Shown in pieces: positions 1 to 8,002 of a stretch of DNA of 64,000 nucleotides (positions within the stretch are counted from its first letter, which is position 1; each line of letters starts with the position of its first letter). Source of the DNA: Pseudomonas mandelii (GTDB taxonomy: Bacteria > Pseudomonadota > Gammaproteobacteria > Pseudomonadales > Pseudomonadaceae); NCBI RefSeq assembly GCF_024138395.1, contig NZ_JAMYDU010000020.1:37417-101416 (forward strand), given 5' to 3'. The translations under genes were made by a program, and so were the position numbers. The notes under the pieces were generated by a model. That model worked only from the letters and a program-made list of their open reading frames with translations. It did no database searches and was not told the DNA's origin.

Positions 1-1
1 T

Positions 2-1018
2 TTCGACTTTCTTGAGCGCAGTGCCGGTTTCGGCATCGCTCAGCACCTGATCGACTACACCGAATCGGACAGTTATGCCCGAGTGTTCGTCATCGGCCTG
101 CTCAACACCCTGCTGGTCACCTTTATCGGTGTGATCCTGGCGACGATCCTTGGTTTCATCGTCGGTGTGGCACGGCTGTCGAAGAACTGGATCATTGCCA
201 AGCTGGCGACGGTGTATGTAGAGGTCTTCCGTAACATTCCACCGCTGCTGCAAATCCTGTTCTGGTACTTCGCCGTGTTCCTGACCATGCCAGGGCCGCG
301 CAACAGCCATAACTTCGGCGATACCTTCTTCGTCAGCAGCCGCGGCCTGAACATGCCCGCAGCGTTGGCGGCGGATGGTTTCTGGCCGTTTGTGGTGAGT
401 GTGGTCGTGGCGATCGTCGCGATCGTGTTGATGTGCCGCTGGGCCAACAAGCGTTTCGAAGCGACCGGCGTACCGTTCCACAAATTCTGGGTAGGCCTGG
501 CGCTGTTCCTGGTGATCCCTGCGTTGTGCGCATTGATCTTCGGCGCGCCGCTGCACTGGGAAATGCCGGAGCTCAAGGGCTTCAACTTCGTCGGTGGCTG
601 GGTGCTGATCCCGGAACTGCTGGCGCTGACCTTGGCCCTGACGGTGTATACCGCGGCGTTTATCGCCGAAATCGTGCGTTCGGGCATCAAGTCGGTCAGC
701 CATGGCCAGACCGAAGCGGCCCACTCATTGGGGCTGCGTAACGGTCCGACCCTGCGCAAGGTGATCATCCCGCAAGCCCTGCGCGTGATCATTCCGCCGC
801 TGACCAGCCAATACCTGAACCTGGCGAAAAACTCCTCGCTGGCGGCCGGTATCGGTTATCCGGAAATGGTCTCGTTGTTTGCCGGTACGGTGCTGAACCA
901 GACCGGGCAGGCGATCGAAGTCATTGCCATCACCATGAGCGTGTACCTGGCGATCAGTATCAGCATTTCCCTGCTGATGAACTGGTACAACAAGCGCATT
1001 GCGCTGATCGAGCGGTAA
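2..1018 (+). CDS. aapQ: General L-amino acid ABC transporter permease AapQ (5' end outside window)
   Basis: Inner-membrane permease subunit of a polar amino-acid importer (HisM family, Aap type). The reading frame is open from base 2, so the start lies before the window; 338 residues are visible. Several hydrophobic spans are seen. The cytoplasmic EAA loop that contacts the ATPase is recognisable at about nt 713-780 (TEAAHSLGLR followed by KVIIPQALR). The gene is followed after 10 bases by aapM and then aapP, the usual aapJQMP order; the binding-protein gene aapJ would lie upstream, outside the window. Broad amino-acid specificity is known for the family and is not visible in the sequence. 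Confidence 0.93.
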   Translation, partial: FDFLERSAGFGIAQHLIDYTESDSYARVFVIGLLNTLLVTFIGVILATILGFIVGVARLSKNWIIAKLATVYVEVFRNIPPLLQILFWYFAVFLTMPGPRNSHNFGDTFFVSSRGLNMPAALAADGFWPFVVSVVVAIVAIVLMCRWANKRFEATGVPFHKFWVGLALFLVIPALCALIFGAPLHWEMPELKGFNFVGGWVLIPELLALTLALTVYTAAFIAEIVRSGIKSVSHGQTEAAHSLGLRNGPTLRKVIIPQALRVIIPPLTSQYLNLAKNSSLAAGIGYPEMVSLFAGTVLNQTGQAIEVIAITMSVYLAISISISLLMNWYNKRIALIER

Positions 1019-1028
1019 GGAAAAGCGC

Positions 1029-2126
1029 ATGACGACTCATACTTTCAAACCCGACATGCCACCACCGAGCAGTAGCATCGGTATCGTGGCGTGGATGCGG
1101 GCGCACATGTTCTCCAGCTGGATCAACACGCTGCTGACGCTGTTCGCGTTCTATCTGATTTACCTGATAGTTCCGCCTATCGTGAGCTGGGCGATTCTCG
1201 ACGCCAACTGGGTCGGCACCACCCGCGCCGACTGCACCAAGGAGGGCGCCTGCTGGGTGTTCATCCAGCAGCGCTTCGGCCAGTTCATGTATGGCTACTA
1301 CCCGACAGACCTGCGCTGGCGCGTGGACCTGACCGTGTGGCTGGCGGTCATCGGCGTGGCACCGTTGTTCATCTCGCGCTTCCCGCGCAAGGCGATCTAC
1401 GGGCTGAGCTTTCTGGTGCTCTATCCGATCATTTCCTACACCTTGTTGCACGGTGGCTGGTTCGGTCTGACCGAAGTGCCAACCAGCCAGTGGGGCGGCC
1501 TGATGCTGACCCTGGTGATCGCGACTGTCGGTATCGTCGGCGCACTGCCGCTGGGTATCGTTCTGGCCCTGGGCCGGCGTTCGAATATGCCGGCGATTCG
1601 TGTGGTCTGCGTAACCTTCATCGAATTCTGGCGCGGCGTGCCGTTGATCACGGTGCTGTTCATGTCTTCGGTGATGTTGCCGTTGTTCCTGCCTGAAGGC
1701 ATGAACTTCGACAAACTGCTGCGGGCACTGATCGGCGTGATCCTGTTCCAGTCGGCCTATATCGCTGAAGTGGTGCGTGGCGGTCTGCAAGCGATCCCCA
1801 AAGGTCAGTACGAAGCGGCTGCAGCAATGGGCCTCGGTTACTGGCGCAGCATGGGCCTGGTGATTCTGCCGCAAGCCCTGAAGCTGGTGATCCCTGGCAT
1901 CGTCAACACCTTCATTGCGCTGTTCAAGGACACGAGCCTGGTGATCATCATCGGCCTGTTCGACCTGCTCAACAGCGTCAAGCAAGCCGCCGCCGACCCG
2001 AAATGGCTGGGCATGGCCACTGAAGGCTATGTGTTCGCAGCCCTGGTGTTCTGGATTTTCTGTTTTGGTATGTCCCGCTACTCCATGCATTTGGAACGTA
2101 AGCTGGACACTGGCCACAAGCGTTAG
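1029..2126 (+). CDS. aapM: General L-amino acid ABC transporter permease AapM
   Basis: Second membrane permease of the Aap importer, 365 residues, expected to pair with AapQ. It has an N-terminal hydrophilic stretch and a first span near residues 28-50. A large insert precedes the canonical permease domain, as is typical of AapM. The EAA loop (GQYEAAAAMGLGYWRS, then ILPQALK) lies in the last third. The ATG at 1029 is preceded by an AAGGAAA ribosome site. The spacing to aapQ (10 bases) and aapP (11 bases) supports one transcript. Confidence 0.94.
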   Translation: MTTHTFKPDMPPPSSSIGIVAWMRAHMFSSWINTLLTLFAFYLIYLIVPPIVSWAILDANWVGTTRADCTKEGACWVFIQQRFGQFMYGYYPTDLRWRVDLTVWLAVIGVAPLFISRFPRKAIYGLSFLVLYPIISYTLLHGGWFGLTEVPTSQWGGLMLTLVIATVGIVGALPLGIVLALGRRSNMPAIRVVCVTFIEFWRGVPLITVLFMSSVMLPLFLPEGMNFDKLLRALIGVILFQSAYIAEVVRGGLQAIPKGQYEAAAAMGLGYWRSMGLVILPQALKLVIPGIVNTFIALFKDTSLVIIIGLFDLLNSVKQAAADPKWLGMATEGYVFAALVFWIFCFGMSRYSMHLERKLDTGHKR

Positions 2127-2137
2127 GAGCGTAGTTT

Positions 2138-2902
2138 ATGAGTGAAGCGATCAAACAGCCTGTGAGCCCTGAAGGCATTATTCAGATGCAGGGCGTGAAC
2201 AAGTGGTACGGCCAGTTCCACGTGTTGAAAGACATCAACCTGAACGTCAAGCAAGGCGAGCGTATCGTTTTGTGCGGTCCGTCGGGTTCCGGCAAATCCA
2301 CCACTATCCGTTGCCTCAATCGTCTGGAAGAACACCAGCAGGGCCGCATCGTGGTCGATGGCGTGGAGCTGACCAACGACCTCAAGCAGATCGAAGCGAT
2401 CCGTCGTGAAGTCGGCATGGTGTTCCAGCACTTCAACCTGTTCCCGCACCTGACCATCCTGCAGAACTGCACCCTGGCGCCGATGTGGGTACGCAAGATG
2501 CCCAAGCGCAAGGCCGAAGAAATCGCCATGCATTACCTGGAGCGCGTACGCATTCCGGAGCAGGCGCATAAATACCCGGGGCAACTGTCTGGCGGTCAGC
2601 AACAGCGTGTGGCGATTGCCCGTGCCCTGTGCATGAAACCGAAAATCATGTTGTTCGACGAACCGACTTCGGCACTCGACCCAGAGATGGTGAAAGAGGT
2701 TCTGGACACCATGATCGGCCTGGCCGAAGACGGCATGACCATGCTCTGCGTAACCCACGAAATGGGCTTCGCCCGTACCGTGGCCAACCGCGTGATCTTC
2801 ATGGACAAGGGTGAAATCGTCGAACAGGCCGCGCCAAACGACTTCTTCGACAACCCGCAGAATGAGCGTACCAAACTGTTCCTGAGCCAGATTCTGCATT
2901 GA
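2138..2902 (+). CDS. aapP: Amino-acid ABC transporter ATP-binding protein AapP
   Basis: Cytoplasmic ATPase that powers the AapQM importer, 254 residues, normal for the family. Visible motifs are Walker A GPSGSGKST (residues 47-55), the ABC signature LSGGQQQR (150-157), Walker B IMLFDEP (170-176), and an H-loop in CVTHEMG. It is the last gene of the operon: a GC-rich hairpin with a T-run follows at 2921-2955. The ATG at 2138 follows a GGAG site in the short gap after aapM. Confidence 0.96.
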   Translation: MSEAIKQPVSPEGIIQMQGVNKWYGQFHVLKDINLNVKQGERIVLCGPSGSGKSTTIRCLNRLEEHQQGRIVVDGVELTNDLKQIEAIRREVGMVFQHFNLFPHLTILQNCTLAPMWVRKMPKRKAEEIAMHYLERVRIPEQAHKYPGQLSGGQQQRVAIARALCMKPKIMLFDEPTSALDPEMVKEVLDTMIGLAEDGMTMLCVTHEMGFARTVANRVIFMDKGEIVEQAAPNDFFDNPQNERTKLFLSQILH

Positions 2903-2920
2903 TGGCAGACTGACTCGCAA

Positions 2921-2955
2921 AAACAAACCCGGCCTCGCGCCGGGTTTTGTTTTTG
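2921..2955 (+). terminator. Rho-independent terminator of the aap operon
   Basis: Perfect 8-bp stem AACCCGGC / GCCGGGTT (2926-2933 with 2939-2946), a 5-base loop, then TTGTTTTTG. It sits 19 bases after the aapP stop codon. The A-rich left flank could also let it act weakly on the opposing mqsA transcript. Confidence 0.85.
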
Positions 2956-2967
2956 TACTTCTGTTGC

Positions 2968-3450
2968 TCAGGACACGGTGAGCGTTTCATGTTCCTTGTG
3001 CACCGTATCCTTGAATCCCCTCAAGTCCGCCCCTTCACCCAGGGTTCTCGCATCCGCGAGCAAGTGCGGATAGCGATCAAGCAAGCGCATCAGCACCATC
3101 AGCGCCTTGGGCGGGAGTAATTCGCCGCGCTCGTAACGGGAAAACGCGTTGTGCCCGCCGCCAGACAGCAGGAGTACCGCTTCTTTTTGCGACAGATGCA
3201 GTTTGCGGCGTATGCGCTTCATTTCGTTGCCGATCATTTGTCTGCCGGCGATGACCAGCTCGTCGCACGCATCGGAATAGCGCTCCGAGCAACCGGGGTC
3301 GAGTATGACTTCTGCGCATGCCTGGCACTCCCATCCGGATAAATCATCGACCCGGCGCTCCATTCCCTTGACGCTCATGGTTTCGCCGCGACCTTCGAAG
3401 TGCCTCATTCCCTCTCGCGCGCCGCAGCTGAAGCATTGTTTTGTATTCAT
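2968..3450 (-). CDS. mqsA: MqsA-like type II antitoxin
   Basis: Antitoxin and DNA-binding autorepressor paired with the MqsR toxin, 160 residues. The N-terminal zinc site is C6-x2-C9 and C42-x2-C45. The C-terminal XRE-type helix-turn-helix spans about residues 75-130, with the recognition stretch NAFSRYERG at 101-109; N101 and R105 are at the positions of the DNA-contacting Asn and Arg of E. coli MqsA. It is about 29 residues longer than the E. coli protein, mostly a C-terminal tail after residue 130. Its ATG overlaps the mqsR stop by 4 bases (ATGA), so translation is probably coupled. The toxin-first order is characteristic of mqsRA. Confidence 0.88.
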   Translation of the reverse strand: MNTKQCFSCGAREGMRHFEGRGETMSVKGMERRVDDLSGWECQACAEVILDPGCSERYSDACDELVIAGRQMIGNEMKRIRRKLHLSQKEAVLLLSGGGHNAFSRYERGELLPPKALMVLMRLLDRYPHLLADARTLGEGADLRGFKDTVHKEHETLTVS

Positions 3451-3758
3451 GGGTTTTTCTCCTTGAAGGAGATCACCGGAGGTTCACTGCCTGAGCAATA
3501 AGTGACCTTGATGTAAATCTCCAGATCGTGCGAAGTGATGTGGTACACGTCTTGCCAAATCCGATGATCGCCATAGGTAGTCATCGATTTGTACAACATC
3601 TTGCTGTGCAATTCGAAAATGACCTCTTGCATTTCCCTGATGCTAAAGCCCAGGTCTCTGCCGTTTTTCCGTGCCGTTTTGGTAAACGCGTTTTTCCCGA
3701 GCCGCCTGACATCCTCCTTGATCACCACCAGGTTGTAATGGGGTGTGTGCTTCTCCAT
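3447..3758 (-). CDS. mqsR: MqsR-like mRNA interferase toxin
   Basis: Ribosome-independent endoribonuclease toxin of the RelE fold, 103 residues; the E. coli family member cleaves mRNA mainly at GCU. The stretch YKSMTTY-x-DH-x-IWQDVY (residues 56-72) and the C-terminal SFKEK (97-101) closely match E. coli MqsR. By alignment in my head, the active-site residues correspond to K57, Q69, Y82 and K99, all present. This suggests an active toxin, an inference without activity data. It is the first gene of the pair, followed by mqsA with a 4-base overlap. A large palindrome lies 23 bases upstream of the ATG. Confidence 0.9.
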   Translation of the reverse strand: MEKHTPHYNLVVIKEDVRRLGKNAFTKTARKNGRDLGFSIREMQEVIFELHSKMLYKSMTTYGDHRIWQDVYHITSHDLEIYIKVTYCSGSEPPVISFKEKNP

Positions 3759-3781
3759 AAGAAACCTTGAACCTATTCTAG

Positions 3782-3804
3782 AAATTACCCTTAAAGGGTA
3801 ATTT
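3782..3804. promoter_or_regulatory. Probable MqsA operator: perfect 23-bp palindrome upstream of mqsR
   Basis: Two 11-base arms (AAATTACCCTT and AAGGGTAATTT) flank a single central A at 3793. The core can be written TACCCT-N3-AGGGTA. E. coli MqsA binds AACCT-N3-AGGTT, so the geometry (half-site, 3-bp spacer, half-site) is the same with altered half-sites. A TAGAAT, possibly a -10 box on the minus strand, sits at 3775-3780, so a repressor bound here would overlap the promoter. Confidence 0.7.
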
Positions 3805-3891
3805 TGACTAATCGAAAATCCCGCTCCATTCCCTCCTCTCTGACCGTAGGCGGTTGCCGTCCTACACGAAGCTGACTAACATGTCAGAAAA

Positions 3892-3912
3892 TTCATCCTA
3901 TGATTGGATGAA
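3892..3912. promoter_or_regulatory. Inverted repeat at the start of the GntR gene, probable operator
   Basis: TTCATCC-N7-GGATGAA: perfect 7-bp arms at 3892-3898 and 3906-3912. It directly abuts the ATG at 3913 and contains the possible TTG start at 3904. GntR/FadR regulators commonly autoregulate through such palindromes. The assignment is inference from position and symmetry. Confidence 0.5.
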
Positions 3913-4584
3913 ATGGCGAACTCCATGTCAGACATTTCTCCATTAATTAAACGATCCCTGGTCGATCAGGCCTTGGACCAGTTGCGCTTGCGCATCAATC
4001 AAGGCGTCTGGACGGTCGGCCAGCGCTTGCCCACCGAGCCGGAACTGGCGACTGAGCTGGGCATCAGTCGCAATACCGTGCGTGAAGCGATGCGTGTGTT
4101 GGCGTTTTCCGGGTTGATCGAGATTCGCCAGGGCGACGGCAGTTATCTGAGGGCGGTGATTGATCCGCTGGACACCATGAAGGCGCTGTCCCGTTGCACT
4201 CAGGAACAGGCTCGGGAAACCCGGCACATTCTGGAAGTCGAAGCCATCGGCCTCGCGGCGTTACGCCGCACCGATGAAGACCTGGTGGCATTGCGCGAGG
4301 CGCTAGGCGTCAGCGGCAGTCACTACCACGGCGATCTCGACACCTACATCGCCTGCGATCTGGTGTTTCACCGTCGACTGGTGGATGCGGCGCACAACCC
4401 CACACTCAGCGAGCTGTATCGCTATTTCTCCAGCATCGTCGGCGCGCACTTGCGCCAGACCCTGAACATCTCACCTCGACGCCAAGCGGTGTTCGACCTT
4501 CATGTCGAACTGCTCGATGCCGTCGAGCAACGCGACCCGGAACGGGCCAAAGCCCTGTCGAGGCAGTTGATCAATGAACCTTGA
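3913..4584 (+). CDS. GntR-family (FadR/FCD subfamily) transcriptional regulator
   Basis: One-component regulator with an N-terminal winged helix (about residues 10-75; GQRLPTEPELATELGISRNT and REAMRVL are the GntR helix-turn-helix) and an all-helical FCD ligand domain to residue 223. Acidic and histidine residues in the FCD part (HILEVEA, DLVFHRRL) fit a metal-dependent effector pocket. Three starts are possible: TTG 3904, ATG 3913, ATG 3925. I chose 3913 because of the GGA three to five bases before it and because TTG 3904 lies inside the inverted repeat. The stop overlaps the first possible start of the MFS gene, so it probably controls that transporter. The ligand is unknown. Confidence 0.85.
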   Translation: MANSMSDISPLIKRSLVDQALDQLRLRINQGVWTVGQRLPTEPELATELGISRNTVREAMRVLAFSGLIEIRQGDGSYLRAVIDPLDTMKALSRCTQEQARETRHILEVEAIGLAALRRTDEDLVALREALGVSGSHYHGDLDTYIACDLVFHRRLVDAAHNPTLSELYRYFSSIVGAHLRQTLNISPRRQAVFDLHVELLDAVEQRDPERAKALSRQLINEP

Positions 4585-4597
4585 AACCGAGAACCCC

Positions 4598-5887
4598 ATG
4601 TCCACCCAGCAGGCCAGCAACAGCAGCACTGAGCTCAAGCGTACGGCGGAACTCGAAGAGCTGTTGATCGACGCCGAGGCCGATGACGAACAGGTTCAGC
4701 AAACTCACCCGGTCCTTCAGCGGCCATGGTTGCTGTTGCTCGGCCTGATTCTGGTGGCGCTGAACCTGCGTCCGGCGCTGTCGAGCATGGCGCCGATGCT
4801 CAGCGAAATCTCGAAGACGCTGGGGCTATCGGCCGCCCAAGCCGGGTTGCTGACGACCTTGCCGGTACTTTGCCTCGGTCTGTTCGCACCATTGGCGCCG
4901 GTGCTGGCGCGACGTTTTGGTGCCGAGCGCGTGGTGTTGGGGATTCTTCTGATGCTGGCCGGCGGGATCATTTTGCGCAGTTCGTTTGGTGAGGTCGGCC
5001 TGTTCGCCGGCAGCGTGCTGGCCGGCGCCAGCATCGGGGTGATCGGCGTGCTGCTACCCGGTATTGTCAAACGCGACTTCCCGAAACAGGCCGGCACCAT
5101 GACCGGTGTCTACACCATGGCACTGTGCCTGGGCGCGGCCATGGCGGCTGGGGCAACCGTGCCGTTGAGCGAACACTTCGACAAAAGCTGGGCCTTGGGT
5201 CTCGGCTTCTGGGTGGTTCCAGCGTTGGTCGCGGCGATTTTCTGGCTCCCGCAAGTCGGCCAGAAACACGGCGCGCATCATGTTGCCTCTCGGGTCCGAG
5301 GGCTGTTGCGTGATCCGCTGGCCTGGCAGGTGACCTTGTACATGGGCCTGCAATCGTCTTTGGCCTACATCGTGTTTGGCTGGCTGCCGTCGATTCTGAT
5401 CGGCCGCGGTCTGACACCAACCCAGGCCGGTCTGGTGTTGTCGGGTTCGGTGATTGTCCAGTTGATCAGCTCGCTGGCAGCCCCCTGGCTGGCGACGCGC
5501 GGCAAGGATCAGCGGCTGGCGATCGTGATCGTCATGGCAATGACCCTCGGCGGTTTGTTCGGTTGCCTCTACGCACCAATCGACGGCCTGTGGGGGTGGG
5601 CGATCTTGCTGGGGTTGGGGCAGGGCGCCACGTTCAGCCTGGCGCTGACCCTGATCGTGCTGCGCTCGCGGGACGCGCATGTCGCGGCCAACCTGTCGAG
5701 CATGGCCCAGGGCTTCGGTTACACCCTAGCGTCCATGGGGCCATTCGCGGTCGGTGTGGTGCATGACTGGACCGGCGGCTGGAGCGCCTTGGGCTGGATT
5801 TTCGGCGTCATCGGCCTCGGCGCGATCATCGCTGGCCTCGGTGCCGGACGTTCGTTGTACGTCCAGGTTCAAAGCGAGAAAGTCTGA
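4598..5887 (+). CDS. MFS transporter, CynX/NimT family
   Basis: Major-facilitator protein of about 429 residues with twelve predicted membrane spans, resembling the CynX/NimT/YeaN group. The highly acidic hydrophilic N-terminus (about 40 residues) precedes the first span LLLLGLILVALNLRPALSS; the NLRPA signature is typical of this group. An upstream in-frame ATG at 4574 overlaps the regulator's stop; I prefer ATG 4598, but either is possible. Members have been linked to cyanate or nitroimidazole transport; the actual substrate cannot be read from the sequence. It is co-transcribed with the FadR-type regulator. Confidence 0.85.
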   Translation: MSTQQASNSSTELKRTAELEELLIDAEADDEQVQQTHPVLQRPWLLLLGLILVALNLRPALSSMAPMLSEISKTLGLSAAQAGLLTTLPVLCLGLFAPLAPVLARRFGAERVVLGILLMLAGGIILRSSFGEVGLFAGSVLAGASIGVIGVLLPGIVKRDFPKQAGTMTGVYTMALCLGAAMAAGATVPLSEHFDKSWALGLGFWVVPALVAAIFWLPQVGQKHGAHHVASRVRGLLRDPLAWQVTLYMGLQSSLAYIVFGWLPSILIGRGLTPTQAGLVLSGSVIVQLISSLAAPWLATRGKDQRLAIVIVMAMTLGGLFGCLYAPIDGLWGWAILLGLGQGATFSLALTLIVLRSRDAHVAANLSSMAQGFGYTLASMGPFAVGVVHDWTGGWSALGWIFGVIGLGAIIAGLGAGRSLYVQVQSEKV

Positions 5888-6000
5888 CGTTTTGCGCACT
5901 GTCGGTATTCGGGCCACGAATGCCGATAGTGTTCTGCGCATTTGTTGACTATGGTGCAGGCAATCTTTCGACGCCACTTTGCAACCCAGCGAGCCTACCC

Positions 6001-6471
6001 ATGAGTGATGCCCACAACGCCTTGATCAACCGGTTCTACCAAGCCTTCCAGCGGCTTGATGCCGAGGCTATGAGTGCCTGCTACACCGACGACGTGGTGT
6101 TCAGTGATCCGGCGTTCGGCGAGCTGCGCGGTCGCGATGCCGGCGACATGTGGCGCATGCTCACCACCCGGGCCAAGGACTTCTCCCTGACCTTCGATAA
6201 CGTGCGCAGCGATGAGCGCACGGGCGGTGCCCATTGGGTGGCGACCTACCTGTTCAGCCAGACCGGCAATACCGTGGTCAACGACATCCAGGCGCGTTTC
6301 GTGTTTCGCGACGGCAAGATCTGCGAGCATCACGACAGCTTTGACCTGTGGCGCTGGTCGCGTCAGGCGCTGGGTTTCAAAGGGCTGTTGTTGGGCTGGA
6401 CGCCGGTGGTGAGAAACGCCGTTCGTGCTCAGGCCTTGAAGGGGCTGAAGGCATTTCAGGCCAGTCGCTGA
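6001..6471 (+). CDS. Nuclear transport factor 2 / SnoaL-like domain protein
   Basis: Small cytoplasmic protein of 156 residues with the NTF2-like cone fold. Markers are LINRFYQAFQRLDAEAMSACY at the N-terminus (an A-helix pattern) and the beta-strand pattern ending in ICEHHDSFDLWRW. The frame is open further upstream (to 5920), but ATG 6001 begins the conserved domain. Related proteins are isomerases or of unknown role, so no substrate is proposed. The following C-terminal helix (FKGLLLGWTPVVRNAVRAQA) is typical of Pseudomonas homologues annotated only as NTF2 family. Confidence 0.8.
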   Translation: MSDAHNALINRFYQAFQRLDAEAMSACYTDDVVFSDPAFGELRGRDAGDMWRMLTTRAKDFSLTFDNVRSDERTGGAHWVATYLFSQTGNTVVNDIQARFVFRDGKICEHHDSFDLWRWSRQALGFKGLLLGWTPVVRNAVRAQALKGLKAFQASR

Positions 6472-6510
6472 TAAGATCGCGGCTTGTTTCCTACAAGCCT
6501 TGATCGTCAC

Positions 6511-6831
6511 GTGAACACCTCGAGCGAATCTTCCGACATTGCCGCCGAACCGCCTCTGCCCGTCAGCAAACCCTGGTTCGTCTACCTCGTTCGCGCGGCC
6601 AATGGTTCGCTCTACTGCGGGATCAGCGACGATCCCGTCCGCCGCTTCGCCACCCACCAAAGTGGCAAAGGCGCGCGCTTCTTCCTGTCCAGCCCGGCCG
6701 TGGCATTGGTCTACACCGAAGTCTGTCGCGACAAAAGCGAAGCATTGCGCCAGGAACGATTGATCAAAAAACTCAAGAAAAGCGCCAAGGAATGTTTGGT
6801 GGCGAGCGCGGCTGCTGGCTTATCAATCTGA
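6511..6831 (+). CDS. GIY-YIG nuclease-fold protein (UPF0213/YhbQ-like)
   Basis: About 106 residues from the GTG at 6511. The GIY-YIG elements are FVYLVRA (residues 23-29) and YCGISDDPVRR (35-45), with a downstream EALRQERLIKKLKK helix carrying the conserved Glu. These match the YhbQ family of small stand-alone GIY-YIG proteins, whose role is linked to DNA repair in E. coli but is poorly defined. A TTG at 6484 would add nine residues outside the fold. It is a single gene on the plus strand, 39 bases after the NTF2-like gene, possibly co-transcribed. Confidence 0.85.
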   Translation: MNTSSESSDIAAEPPLPVSKPWFVYLVRAANGSLYCGISDDPVRRFATHQSGKGARFFLSSPAVALVYTEVCRDKSEALRQERLIKKLKKSAKECLVASAAAGLSI

Positions 6832-6919
6832 CTGATAAGCGCCCATCAGGCAGATGGGTAGGCCGCTTGCGGATTGCGCGCTAAGCTGCTGGCTCCTTAT
6901 CCGAGCGGCGGAGCCGAGC

Positions 6920-7855
6920 ATGTCCGAGTTGATTCTTCATCACTACCCGACGTCCCCTTTCGCCGAAAAGGCCCGCTTGCTGCTGGGGTTCAAGGGGCTG
7001 TCCTGGCGCTCGGTGAACATCTCGCCAGTGATGCCAAAGCCCGATCTGACGGCGTTAACCGGCGGTTACCGCAAGACGCCGGTGTTGCAGATTGGTGCTG
7101 ATGTCTATTGCGACACCGCGCTGATGGCTCGTCGTTTGGAGCAGGAAAAAGCCTTGCCGGCATTCTTCCCGGAAGGCCAGGAAATGATCACCGCGACCTT
7201 CGCAGCGTGGGCCGATTCAGTAGTGTTCCAGCATGCGGTCAGCCTGGTGTTCCAGCCAGCGTCGGTGGCGGTGCGCTTTGGCAAGTTGTCGCCGGAAGCG
7301 ATCAAGGGGTTCCTGGCCGATCGCGCCGGCTTGTTCAGCGGTGGCAGCGCTACACGGTTGTCCGCCGAGCAGGCTCGGCATCAGTGGCCAACGATCATGG
7401 CGCGTCTGGAGCAGCAGCTTCAACGCGAACAGGGTGACTTCCTGTTCGGCGAGCCGTCGATTGCCGACTTTGCCCTGGTCCACTCGCTGTGGTTCCTCAA
7501 AGCGACGCACGTGACGTCACCGTTGGTGGATGCTTATCCGGCTGTGTCGGCGTGGTTTGGCCGGGTGATGGGCTTTGGTCATGGCGCGTTCAGCGAGATG
7601 ACTTCTGAAGAAGCGCTTGAGGTCGCGCGCAATGCCACACCGGCTGCGTTGCCGGATGAGCAGTTCGAGGAGCCGAACGGGTTCGAGGTTGGTCAGCAAG
7701 TGGTGATTGCCGCGACGGATTATGGGGTTGATCCGGTGGCGGGTGAGTTGTTGTTTGCGGGCAGCGAAGAGTTGATTCTACGTCGCGAAGACGAGCGGGC
7801 CGGCGTTGTGCATGTGCACTTTCCGCGGTTCGGGTTTCGCATCGAAGCGCAGTAG
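6920..7855 (+). CDS. Glutathione S-transferase family protein
   Basis: 311 residues from ATG 6920, with GGAG 10 bases upstream. The thioredoxin-like N-domain begins ELILHHYPTSPFAEKARLLL (about residues 3-22) and has a cis-proline region, YRKTPVLQIGADVYCDTALMARRLE. It is followed by an all-helical C-domain with GDFLFGEPSIADFALVHSLWFL. A further roughly 70-residue beta-rich tail (from about residue 235) is longer than a standard GST of about 210 residues and may be an extra small domain. Substrate unknown. The upstream extension to 6854 lies outside the fold and is rejected. Confidence 0.85.
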   Translation: MSELILHHYPTSPFAEKARLLLGFKGLSWRSVNISPVMPKPDLTALTGGYRKTPVLQIGADVYCDTALMARRLEQEKALPAFFPEGQEMITATFAAWADSVVFQHAVSLVFQPASVAVRFGKLSPEAIKGFLADRAGLFSGGSATRLSAEQARHQWPTIMARLEQQLQREQGDFLFGEPSIADFALVHSLWFLKATHVTSPLVDAYPAVSAWFGRVMGFGHGAFSEMTSEEALEVARNATPAALPDEQFEEPNGFEVGQQVVIAATDYGVDPVAGELLFAGSEELILRREDERAGVVHVHFPRFGFRIEAQ

Positions 7856-7890
7856 GCGCTAACCACTCATTTTCTGGTCATGCACTAACC

Positions 7891-7979
7891 TGTGGGAGCT
7901 GGCTTGCCTGCGATGAGGTCCGCGCTGCAATATTGATGTTGCCTGATACTCCGCTATCGCAGGCAAGCCAGCTCCCACA
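7891..7979. repeat. REP pair (inverted), TGTGGGAGCTGGCTTGCC type
   Basis: Perfect 24-bp arms (7891-7914 and 7956-7979) in inverted orientation with 41 bases between. It lies between the convergent GST-like and glutaredoxin genes. This is the classic extragenic palindrome of the P. fluorescens group. Confidence 0.9.
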
Positions 7980-8002
7980 AGGGACGGTGCCGGTCTGAAG
8001 AG

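Noticed and set aside
7891..7979. Repeated palindromes as a possible CRISPR array
   Set aside because: Copies are inverted pairs scattered over many loci without regular spacers; they are REP elements.
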